Part shown: positions 1 through 5,598 of the stretch, in pieces
Numbering within the stretch: position 1 is the stretch's first letter
How the letters are laid out: each line of letters begins with the position of its first letter
Origin: Chlorobiales bacterium
GTDB taxonomy: Bacteria; Bacteroidota; Chlorobiia; Chlorobiales; Chlorobiaceae
Direction: 5' to 3'
DNA length: 7,754 nucleotides
NCBI GenBank assembly: GCA_022360355.1
Contig: JAKSCY010000350.1
Coordinates: 1-7,754, forward strand
Program-made: the position numbers and the translations under genes
The notes under the pieces: model-generated
What the model saw: only the letters and a program-made list of their open reading frames with translations
Told to the model about the DNA's origin: nothing
The model's database searches: none

Positions 1-1
1 G

Positions 2-85
2 CTTTTACGGAAATATGCTGCATTGAAACTGATTCCTGAATTGAGAGGCGATTGTTTTTACATGAATATTTGCCATATTGCGTGA
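2..85 (+). CDS. Possible C-terminal end of an upstream gene (partial)
   Basis: Reading from base 2, an open frame of 27 codons runs in from the left edge and stops at TGA 83-85. Its end reads ...RKYAALKLIPELRG then DCFYMNICHIA, which looks protein-like, but it is too short to assign to a family. A competing reading exists on the minus strand: an ATG at 23-21 preceded by AGGA ten bases upstream could start a divergent gene leaving the window. The sequence alone does not decide between these, or between them and plain intergenic DNA. The remaining bases up to 115 would have to hold the promoter of the SPOR gene, and I see no strong one (a poor CATATT at 74-79). Confidence 0.25.
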   Translation, partial: LLRKYAALKLIPELRGDCFYMNICHIA

Positions 86-115
86 AAACGGAACCCTGAA
101 CCCCGTATTGCACCT

Positions 116-682
116 ATGACTGTATTGAAAATTCCGGCTCTTGTGCTGTTGTTCATCTGCCTCCAGATTTTACCAGCCGTATCCCGGGCTGTTGAGCAAA
201 AAACAGTCTATAGTACTCAAATCCTTCAATACGTGCAGAAAGATAAGGTTTATTTGTTAGAAAATCTGCGTTCCAGAGTCACCAATAACTCCGAGAAAAC
301 AGTAATAGACGCCTTGCTTGCAGAAGATGGACCCCAGGCAGCACGTCTTTTCCGCAAACAGCTTCAGGACTACCCCGATCCCGTCCTTGATTCTCTGAGC
401 AAAGCCCGTCTGGCAGCTTATCAACAGGCGCTTTCATCAAAGAGCGAAACCCGCACAGTACTGTCCCGGCGCACCTTCATCCTGCAATTCGGCAGTTTCA
501 GCTCTTTGAAGAACGCACAGGAACTCGCCGGTCGATTAGCTGCAAAATCCACACCTGTCAGAATATACCAGAGCAAAGGTCAGTACAAGGTTCGCTCAAA
601 AAAAGTCTTCAGCACCAGAAATCAGGCTGAAGCCTGGTCTAAAAAACTCCCGTTCGATTCATATGTTGTTCACCTGAGATGA
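116..682 (+). CDS. Secreted SPOR-domain protein
   Basis: This 188-residue protein is probably exported and peptidoglycan-binding. Residues 1-25 form a classic signal peptide: Lys5, a hydrophobic core (LVLLFICLQIL) and a likely cleavage after Ser-Arg-Ala25. Residues 30-110 are helical; the ARLFRKQL...YP...KARLAAYQ part resembles a single TPR-like helix pair. Residues 118-188 fit a SPOR domain: FILQFGSF opening strand, the ...NAQELAGRLA helix, a central VRIYQSKGQYKVRS strand pair, a second helix (NQAEAWSKKL) and a closing YVVHLR strand. SPOR domains bind glycan strands lacking stem peptides and often localise proteins to division sites, so an envelope or septal role is inferred. The ATG is chosen because it gives the complete signal peptide, although no Shine-Dalgarno sequence precedes it. 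The sigma-54 activator follows after 91 bp with no visible terminator, so co-transcription is possible. Confidence 0.85.
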   Translation: MTVLKIPALVLLFICLQILPAVSRAVEQKTVYSTQILQYVQKDKVYLLENLRSRVTNNSEKTVIDALLAEDGPQAARLFRKQLQDYPDPVLDSLSKARLAAYQQALSSKSETRTVLSRRTFILQFGSFSSLKNAQELAGRLAAKSTPVRIYQSKGQYKVRSKKVFSTRNQAEAWSKKLPFDSYVVHLR

Positions 683-773
683 TCAGAACAACCGGAAGCT
701 TGACACAAGAAACCTCTATAAGACTGTAGCTGTAGCCTGATGGGAGTGGTTCAATTCAGGTTTAAAGCATACG

Positions 774-1913
774 ATGAGCAAAATGATTGATTTCCTGGGT
801 GAATCCGCCGCAATTGTACAACTGAAACATCTTGCCCTTCAGGTTGCACAAACTGAAGTCACGGTACTGATCACCGGGGAAACAGGCTCAGGCAAGGAGG
901 TTCTTTCACGCTTCATTCACGCCCACAGCCGCAGATCTCATAAAAGTTTTATTCCGGTCAACTGCGGCGCTATTCCATCCGGCATTCTCGAATCCGAACT
1001 TTTCGGGCATGAAAAAGGTGCATTTACCGGTGCAGTGCAAGGCCGAAAAGGTTATTTTGAAAGCGCAGACCACGGCACTATTTTTCTCGACGAAGTCGGC
1101 GAAATGCCCCTCGAAACCCAGGTTAAACTGCTGAGAGTCATAGAAGCAGGCGAATTTCAGCGAGTTGGTTCATCCGAAACGATATACTCCGACACACGTA
1201 TTATCGCCGCAACCAACAAAAACCTGCAGCAAGCCGTTGCCGAAAAAAACTTCAGGGAAGATCTTTACTTCCGTCTGCACAGTGTTGAACTTCACATACC
1301 CCCGCTCCGGGAAAGAGAACGGGATGTCCTGATTCTTGCGGAACATTTTATTCGTCAGTTCGAGCGGAAACACGGCATCTCTTTTGACGGCTTTACAAAC
1401 GATGCTGCTGAAATCCTCCTTCGTTATAACTGGCCGGGAAATGTACGTGAACTGAAAAACCTTCTGGAATCCCTGCTTATTCTTGAAAAAGGCAAACAGA
1501 TTACTCCTGACATCCTCGACAAACATCTTGTCCAGAGAAACAAATACAAAAGCCTTGTCCATGATCCCGAAAAATCGGAAAAAAACGAACTGAATCTTAT
1601 CTACAACAGCCTGATCAAACTGCACCAGGAAATAAGTGAAATCAAGCAATTACTTGGTGATAGAGGAGGACCACATGAAGAGCATCATAAAATGCCGCTC
1701 CTCCTTCCACCGCCTTTATCAGAAAAGAGTGAGAAGGGCGGAGGTAAAGAAAGGGCAGAAGAAATCCAGACACTGGAAACCCTGGAAAAACAGGCAATAG
1801 CCGATACTCTTAAGACTTTCAACGGCAACAAACGCCAGACCGCCAGAGCACTCGGATTAAACGAACGAACACTTTACAGGAAAATAGCGAAATACAAACT
1901 GGGTGAAGATTGA
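774..1913 (+). CDS. Sigma-54-dependent activator (AAA+ / Fis HTH), no receiver domain
   Basis: This 379-residue bacterial enhancer-binding protein should use ATP hydrolysis to open promoters held by sigma-54 RNA polymerase. The AAA+ domain begins almost at the N-terminus (about residue 7). It shows Walker A GETGSGKE (35-42), the sigma-54-contacting GAFTGA loop (82-87), Walker B IFLDE (D106, E107), sensor I AATN (145-148), the arginine-finger region NFREDLYFRL (R161, R167) and sensor II WPGNVRE (R225). A Fis-type helix-turn-helix closes the protein (about 330-376, NKRQTARALGLNERTLYRK). There is no receiver, PAS or GAF domain in front, as in PspF, so activity must be controlled by a partner, by expression level, or not at all. 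The roughly 85-residue linker has a predicted amphipathic helix (NLIYNSLIKLHQEISEIKQLL region, 274-294), as I recall from related Bacteroidetes/Chlorobi activators. A Pro/Leu then Lys/Glu/Gly-rich stretch follows (about 298-322). The start is the first ATG; Met4 is an alternative, and neither has a clear ribosome binding site. Confidence 0.93.
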   Translation: MSKMIDFLGESAAIVQLKHLALQVAQTEVTVLITGETGSGKEVLSRFIHAHSRRSHKSFIPVNCGAIPSGILESELFGHEKGAFTGAVQGRKGYFESADHGTIFLDEVGEMPLETQVKLLRVIEAGEFQRVGSSETIYSDTRIIAATNKNLQQAVAEKNFREDLYFRLHSVELHIPPLRERERDVLILAEHFIRQFERKHGISFDGFTNDAAEILLRYNWPGNVRELKNLLESLLILEKGKQITPDILDKHLVQRNKYKSLVHDPEKSEKNELNLIYNSLIKLHQEISEIKQLLGDRGGPHEEHHKMPLLLPPPLSEKSEKGGGKERAEEIQTLETLEKQAIADTLKTFNGNKRQTARALGLNERTLYRKIAKYKLGED

Positions 1914-1949
1914 CTGCTGAATTAATGATCATTGAGCACGCCCCGGGTG

Positions 1950-3572
1950 TCAAATACCGATGGTTCTGCGTTTACCGGCAAAAGCAACAAGCAGCAAAAA
2001 CGCGGACACAACACTTGTGACTTTTGGCAAAAGATCGGGGTTGCGCGTATAAAAGGTCAACGTGACATTTCGTTCAACGTCGGCAGCAAGGGACCGGCGC
2101 TCCCACCAGGGAATGTCAGCGTAGACACGACCGTACTTGTCAATAAACTGTGAAACACCGGTATTTGCACAACGAGCCATCGAGCGGCGGTTTTCGATAC
2201 ATCGAAACCTTGCAATAGCCGCATGTTGATAAGGCCCGTAGGATTTTCCATACCAGCCGTCATTTGTGACAAGCGTAAAAAACTCGGCCCCCCTGCTCAC
2301 AAATCCGGCAACAAGGCCGGGGAAAATAGATTCGTAGCATATGACATTCGAGGTTTTTACTTTCTCTCCCGAAACCGTGATGAACTCCATAATCGTCTTG
2401 TCACGCCCTTTTCCCCAACTGCTTATCCCTGCAAGAGAAAAAGTAAAATTATCCAGCCATGGTGCATATTCCATATAAGGCACCCGTTCCGCGAAGGGTA
2501 CAAGCTTCATTTTGCGATAGACCTGCGGATCATCTTCTCCGGTGGTAACCAGCATCGAAGCGTTAAATGTCTGGTAATACCGATCCTCATCAGAGTTGAA
2601 CTTGTAGAGGTACTCGTTTCCAGCGACTTCTGCGTCTGAATAAAAGACAATATCTGAATAACCGCTGAGAAGAGCCCCTCCCCACCGCTCTACCCTCGAT
2701 TTCAGGAGTTCGTAATAAGCAAGGTTCCTCTCGTCGAGAATATAGAACGGTATTGCTGTTTCAGGCCACAGAATAAGGTCCGGCCTGTTTTGTGATACCG
2801 CCCGGTCCGTCATGCTGAAGTAGATAAGCATGATGTCCTGACTGGAATATTTCCGCCATTTTTCAAAAGGGTCGATATTCGGCTGCACAAGAGAGACTTT
2901 TACCGTCGGGCGCTCCCGCTGCAGCTCCGCATCATTAAATACCATAAAGGAATATCCAAGAGGAAGTGCAATCATCAACAGCAGTGTAACCCCATGCACA
3001 CATATTTGTTTTCGTGCCCGGAACCTCAACCATGCATCCGCTGCAAGGACATTGAAAAGCACAAGCCAGAAGCTCACTCCCCATACACCGGAAATATCGG
3101 CATACTGAATCATCATGTTGAGCAGAGCCTGTGAATTACCGAAAACGAGCCAGCCGAACGACAGCTCCTGGCGGATATAGAGCCACTCCCAGGCGACCCA
3201 TAAAAAAGGCAGACTGAAAAGAGCGAAACGGTAACCGCGGAACCGTTTCAAAACAAAGAAAAGCAGGAGTGGGGCCGTGGAGCAGAAAGCATGCACAAAA
3301 ATGGTAAGCAGTCCTCCCGGCAGGGTTGCAAGAGAAACCCACCAGAGACTGGTTGCACAAAAAATCAGCATCGTGGAGTAAACACGCCCGAGAAAGCTCC
3401 GAAAAGAAACGTCACCGCGCAGGGATATCAGCAGAGGAACGAGAGCGATCCATGCAATCGTTTCAAACCGTATAAACGGGTATGAAGGGAACGAAATACC
3501 GAGCAGCAATCCGCTCAGAACAGGTAAACCGTAACCGGAGAAACTCCCTCCTCCGTCAGAAGATCGTAACAT
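1950..3572 (-). CDS. lnt: Apolipoprotein N-acyltransferase
   Basis: Lnt transfers an acyl chain from a phospholipid to the N-terminal cysteine of diacylated apolipoproteins, the last step of lipoprotein maturation, in the inner membrane. At 540 residues it is of normal length. The N-terminal part holds about six to seven membrane segments (roughly 13-30, 36-52, 63-80, 85-108, 115-132, 160-180, 192-212). A carbon-nitrogen hydrolase (nitrilase-like) domain spans about 222-500, and a final hydrophobic segment lies at about 517-532. The catalytic Glu-Lys-Cys triad is visible: E271 in LILWPETAIP, K354 in YRKMKLVPFAERVP, and C412 in NVICYESIFPG. The ATG is the most upstream possible, because an in-frame TGA lies seven codons before it; the ribosome binding site is weak (GGAT). 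A GGAGGAGG sequence inside codons 7-9 is not followed by any usable start. The gene converges on the sigma-54 activator and is divergent from fmoA. A complete triad argues for an active enzyme. Confidence 0.95.
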   Translation of the reverse strand: MLRSSDGGGSFSGYGLPVLSGLLLGISFPSYPFIRFETIAWIALVPLLISLRGDVSFRSFLGRVYSTMLIFCATSLWWVSLATLPGGLLTIFVHAFCSTAPLLLFFVLKRFRGYRFALFSLPFLWVAWEWLYIRQELSFGWLVFGNSQALLNMMIQYADISGVWGVSFWLVLFNVLAADAWLRFRARKQICVHGVTLLLMIALPLGYSFMVFNDAELQRERPTVKVSLVQPNIDPFEKWRKYSSQDIMLIYFSMTDRAVSQNRPDLILWPETAIPFYILDERNLAYYELLKSRVERWGGALLSGYSDIVFYSDAEVAGNEYLYKFNSDEDRYYQTFNASMLVTTGEDDPQVYRKMKLVPFAERVPYMEYAPWLDNFTFSLAGISSWGKGRDKTIMEFITVSGEKVKTSNVICYESIFPGLVAGFVSRGAEFFTLVTNDGWYGKSYGPYQHAAIARFRCIENRRSMARCANTGVSQFIDKYGRVYADIPWWERRSLAADVERNVTLTFYTRNPDLLPKVTSVVSAFLLLVAFAGKRRTIGI

Positions 3573-3740
3573 GCGTATCCGGATAGTCGTTCAAGGCAAT
3601 CCGGTTCAAAAATAGTAAAAACCCGGAACAAACCGCGAATGAAGAAACAGCTTGTGGAGTAATTCCTGTCGCCTGAAAACCGGTTATGCGTGATTCGCAG
3701 GTAAACAGGGAAAAAACAGGTGGCTGGAAAGGGATTAAAG

Positions 3741-3850
3741 AGGTATATTTTACTTTAATTATTTATTTTTATTCTTTAAATTTGTTTCAAGCTGTTATTT
3801 AACAGGAATTACCAGCAAAAAATTTCCTGCTGAAAAATTTCTCAACGCCA
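3741..3850 (+). promoter_or_regulatory. AT-rich fmoA promoter and leader region
   Basis: Only 27 of these 110 bases are G or C, far below the flanking genes, and 3751-3780 contains just two. A TATATT at 3744-3749 matches five of six bases of a sigma-70 -10 element, but I see no convincing -35 at 16-18 bp in front. A TAAATTTG at 3777-3784 matches the TAnnTTTG pattern of Bacteroidetes promoters but lacks the partner TTTG box. Transcription of the abundant FMO mRNA must start near here, giving a leader of roughly 60-115 nt depending on the true start. The lnt side of the gap (3573-3740) has no element I would name. Confidence 0.4.
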
Positions 3851-3864
3851 CCAAAAAGGAGATT
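3791..3864 (+). promoter_or_regulatory. fmoA 5' leader with competing hairpins around the ribosome binding site
   Basis: Four pairings can be read directly. CTGTTA 3792-3797 pairs with TAACAG 3800-3805. CAGGAA 3803-3808 pairs with TTCCTG 3824-3829. CAGCA 3813-3817 pairs with TGCTG 3828-3832. AATTTCCT 3821-3828 pairs with AGGAGATT 3857-3864 with one G-U pair, which would bury the Shine-Dalgarno sequence. Several share bases and so exclude each other. AAAAATTTC is also repeated at 3818-3826 and 3833-3841. Regulation is an inference; AT-rich DNA yields short pairings easily. Confidence 0.35.
3856..3861 (+). promoter_or_regulatory. fmoA ribosome binding site
   Basis: AAGGAG lies seven bases before the fmoA ATG at 3869, close to ideal spacing. 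It is the clearest ribosome binding site in the window and fits a highly translated light-harvesting protein. Confidence 0.85.
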
Positions 3865-3868
3865 CACT

Positions 3869-4972
3869 ATGGCTCTATTCGGCACCAAAGACAACACAAC
3901 CGCCCATGCTGATTACGAGATTATTCTCGAGGGCGGTTCAAGCTCCTGGGGACAAGTAAAAGGTCGTGCGAAAGTCAACGCACCCGCAGCTCTTCCCTTA
4001 CTGCCGGCTGATTGCAACATCAAGATCGACGCCAAGCCTCTTGATGGCCAGAAAGGTACGGTACGTTTCACTACTGCAATCGAATCAATTGTCGACAGCA
4101 CAAAAAACACGCTTAATGTTGAGGTCGATATTGCCAACGAAACCAAAGACAGACGAATTGCTGTTGGTGAAGGAAAACTTTCGGTAGGTGATTTTTCACA
4201 CTCTTTCTCGTTTGAAGGTTCAGTAGTCAATATGTACTACTACCGCTCCGATGCTGTACGCAGAAATGTTCCAAACCCTATCTACCAGCAGGGCCGTCAG
4301 TTCCATGACATTCTGATGAAGGTTCCTCTGGATAACAATGATCTTATCGATACCTGGGAAGGCTTCCAGCGGTCAATGTCAGGTGGTGGTGCGAATTTTA
4401 ATGACTGGATCCGTGAGTTCTGGTTTATCGGGCCAGCATTCACAGCAATCAATGAAGGCGGTCAGCGTATATCTCCTATTCAGGTAAGCAGTTCCGGTGT
4501 TGAAGGTGGAGAAAAAGGACCTGTTGGCGTTACACGATGGAGATTCTCTCATGCTGGTTCCGGTATCGTCGATTCCATATCCCGCTGGTCGGAACTTTTC
4601 CCTGTAGAGCAGCTTAACAAGCCTGCTTCTATCGAAGGCGGTTTCCGCTCCGATTCACAGGGTATCGAAGTCAAGGTCGACGGCAACCTTCCCGGCGTAT
4701 CACGTGATGCCGGTGGTGGTCTCCGCAGAGTACTCAACCATCCGCTGATCCCTCTGGTTCATCACGGCATGGTCGGCAAATTCAACGACTTTACCGTCGA
4801 CGCACAGTTGAAAGTCGTTCTGCCTAAAGGCTACAAAATCCGTTACTCAGCTCCCCAGTTCCGCTCTCAGAACCTTGAAGAGTATCGCTGGAGCGGCGGC
4901 GCTTACGCCCGCTGGGTAGAGCATGTATGCAAAGGCGGCACAGGCCAGTTCGAAGTTCTGTACGCACAGTAA
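3869..4972 (+). CDS. fmoA: Fenna-Matthews-Olson bacteriochlorophyll a protein
   Basis: FMO is a water-soluble trimer that carries excitation energy from the chlorosome baseplate to the type I reaction centre at the cytoplasmic membrane. The 367 codons start MALFGTKD and end GQFEVLYAQ, the family's hallmark termini, with no signal peptide. Counting from the initiator Met, the five histidines that coordinate bacteriochlorophyll a are at H111, H146, H291, H298 and H299 (H110, H145, H290, H297 and H298 in mature numbering). L243 corresponds to the Leu242 whose backbone carbonyl binds another pigment. Y124 and S169 match positions associated with the eighth pigment. C49 and C354 correspond to the cysteine pair linked to redox-dependent quenching in C. 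tepidum. The gene looks fully functional. It stands alone between divergent lnt and convergent merR-type genes, has a strong ribosome binding site, and ends at a strong terminator, as expected for a monocistronic, highly expressed gene. Confidence 0.99.
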   Translation: MALFGTKDNTTAHADYEIILEGGSSSWGQVKGRAKVNAPAALPLLPADCNIKIDAKPLDGQKGTVRFTTAIESIVDSTKNTLNVEVDIANETKDRRIAVGEGKLSVGDFSHSFSFEGSVVNMYYYRSDAVRRNVPNPIYQQGRQFHDILMKVPLDNNDLIDTWEGFQRSMSGGGANFNDWIREFWFIGPAFTAINEGGQRISPIQVSSSGVEGGEKGPVGVTRWRFSHAGSGIVDSISRWSELFPVEQLNKPASIEGGFRSDSQGIEVKVDGNLPGVSRDAGGGLRRVLNHPLIPLVHHGMVGKFNDFTVDAQLKVVLPKGYKIRYSAPQFRSQNLEEYRWSGGAYARWVEHVCKGGTGQFEVLYAQ

Positions 4973-4994
4973 AATCAAAGAACAGGCACAATGC

Positions 4995-5025
4995 AAAAAG
5001 CCGGCGAATATCGCCGGCTTTTTTT
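4995..5025 (+). terminator. Strong, probably bidirectional intrinsic terminator after fmoA
   Basis: GCCGGCGA (5000-5007) pairs perfectly with TCGCCGGC (5011-5018) around a 3-base loop. The stem is extended by A5 (4995-4999) against T5 (5019-5023), and the T-run continues to 5025. It lies 22 bp after the fmoA stop. Because the A-run on the other side becomes a T-run on the minus strand, the same hairpin can terminate the convergent MerR-type gene, whose stop is at 5066. Confidence 0.93.
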
Positions 5026-5065
5026 GTTGTCTATCCTGTCCAATAGTCCCGATCCATCGCCCCTT

Positions 5066-5467
5066 TTATCCCAGCATCCGGAGGATCTCCTCAATATCAC
5101 CCTTGATTTCCTGAAGAAGCTCTTTTCGGCGCTGGTGGGCGATTACATGATCCTTTTTTTCCTTGCCCATCTGCTTGCGCAGCTTCATAATTTCCTCCAC
5201 GCGCTCGTCAGAATCACTATCGTCCGCTCCGCCTTTTACGATCTCGGAAGCCTTTTCGAGCTTATAGCCTTTTTCATAAACAAGCTCCTTGATCGTCAGC
5301 GTCATTGCAATGTCCTTGTTTGTGTACCTTCTGTTATCTCGTGTGTCCCTGCCCGGGTTCAGCTCTTTGAAAAACCTTTCCCAGTACCTCAACAGATAAG
5401 CCGGAACCCCGGTAATTTTACTTACCTCTCCTATGGAATAATAACTTTTGTTCGACTCAAATGGCAT
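5066..5467 (-). CDS. MerR-family transcriptional regulator
   Basis: This 133-residue protein begins with a MerR-type winged helix: YYSIGEVSKITGVPAYLLRYWE (helix-turn-helix, about residues 9-30), then the wing with NRRYTNKDI (45-53) and the helix pair typical of the family (TIKELVYEKGYKLEKASEIV). A charged helix (about 84-133) would form the antiparallel dimerisation coiled coil. No effector domain and no metal-binding cysteines are present, so the ligand, if any, is unknown. The open frame continues upstream to an ATG at 5533. I choose the ATG at 5467 because AGGAAGAG precedes it at good spacing and the family's N-terminus fits, while the upstream 22 residues look like translated leader. It resembles short MerR proteins common in Bacteroidetes/Chlorobi. 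It is divergent from the ABC exporter and may regulate it, itself, or distant genes. Confidence 0.88.
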   Translation of the reverse strand: MPFESNKSYYSIGEVSKITGVPAYLLRYWERFFKELNPGRDTRDNRRYTNKDIAMTLTIKELVYEKGYKLEKASEIVKGGADDSDSDERVEEIMKLRKQMGKEKKDHVIAHQRRKELLQEIKGDIEEILRMLG

Positions 5468-5517
5468 GTCTCTTCCTGATAAGTATTGTAAAAAACCGGC
5501 TGCTTTACTTCGCCGCG

Positions 5518-5536
5518 CCTTGTTGCAATGCAAAGG
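5518..5536. promoter_or_regulatory. Candidate operator dyad between merR-type gene and ABC exporter
   Basis: TTGCA-A-TGCAA (5523-5533) is a perfect 11-bp dyad. It is flanked by CCTT and AAGG that would extend it if one or two bases bulge. It sits in the 131-bp divergent gap, upstream of the + strand promoter-like sequence and downstream of the minus strand -10. Its position suits an operator, but MerR proteins usually bind within a 19-20 bp promoter spacer, so its owner is uncertain. Confidence 0.3.
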
Positions 5537-5543
5537 ACACTAT

Positions 5544-5571
5544 TTGAAACAATCACCTCTTATTATACATT
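5544..5571 (+). promoter_or_regulatory. Candidate promoter of the ABC exporter gene
   Basis: TTGAAA (5544-5549) and TACATT (5566-5571) are separated by 16 bp and match sigma-70 boxes at 5/6 and 4/6 positions. Transcription would start about 20 bases before the ATG at 5599. This is consensus matching only. Confidence 0.35.
5562..5567 (-). promoter_or_regulatory. Candidate -10 box of the merR-type gene
   Basis: The minus strand reads a perfect TATAAT here, but the -35 position is poor (TTTTTG at 17 bp, or TTGATC at 14 bp). If used, the regulator's leader would be close to 90 nt. It overlaps the + strand promoter candidate, so the two promoters would compete for polymerase. A weak -35 with a good -10 is compatible with an activator-dependent promoter, but this is speculative. 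Confidence 0.3.
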
Positions 5572-5598
5572 ACATCCGTGAGATCAAAAACATGAGCG

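Noticed and set aside
697..728. TTGACA (700-705) with TATAAG (717-722) as a promoter for the sigma-54 activator
   Set aside because: The spacing is only 11 bp, and nothing resembling a -10 box lies at 16-18 bp from the TTGACA.
1914..1949. Terminator in the 36-bp gap between the convergent activator and lnt genes
   Set aside because: Only short palindromes (AATGATCATT, CCCGGG) are present, without a stable stem plus T-run.
1932..3485. Several + strand open frames across lnt
   Set aside because: They lie antisense to a full-length Lnt with an intact catalytic triad and show no recognisable domains.
3550..3572. Internal GGAGGAGG in the first codons of lnt as the true ribosome binding site
   Set aside because: No in-frame ATG, GTG or TTG follows at usable spacing, so it most likely just encodes the Gly-rich start.
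3573..3640. Bacteroidetes-type TTTG/TAnnTTTG promoter for lnt (TATTTTTG on the minus strand)
   Set aside because: The two boxes are only 14 bp apart, too close for that promoter class, and its use in Chlorobi is not established.
5468..5533. Longer MerR-type protein starting at 5533
   Set aside because: The extra 22 residues do not look like the family N-terminus, the upstream ATG has no ribosome binding site, and the ATG at 5467 has a good one.
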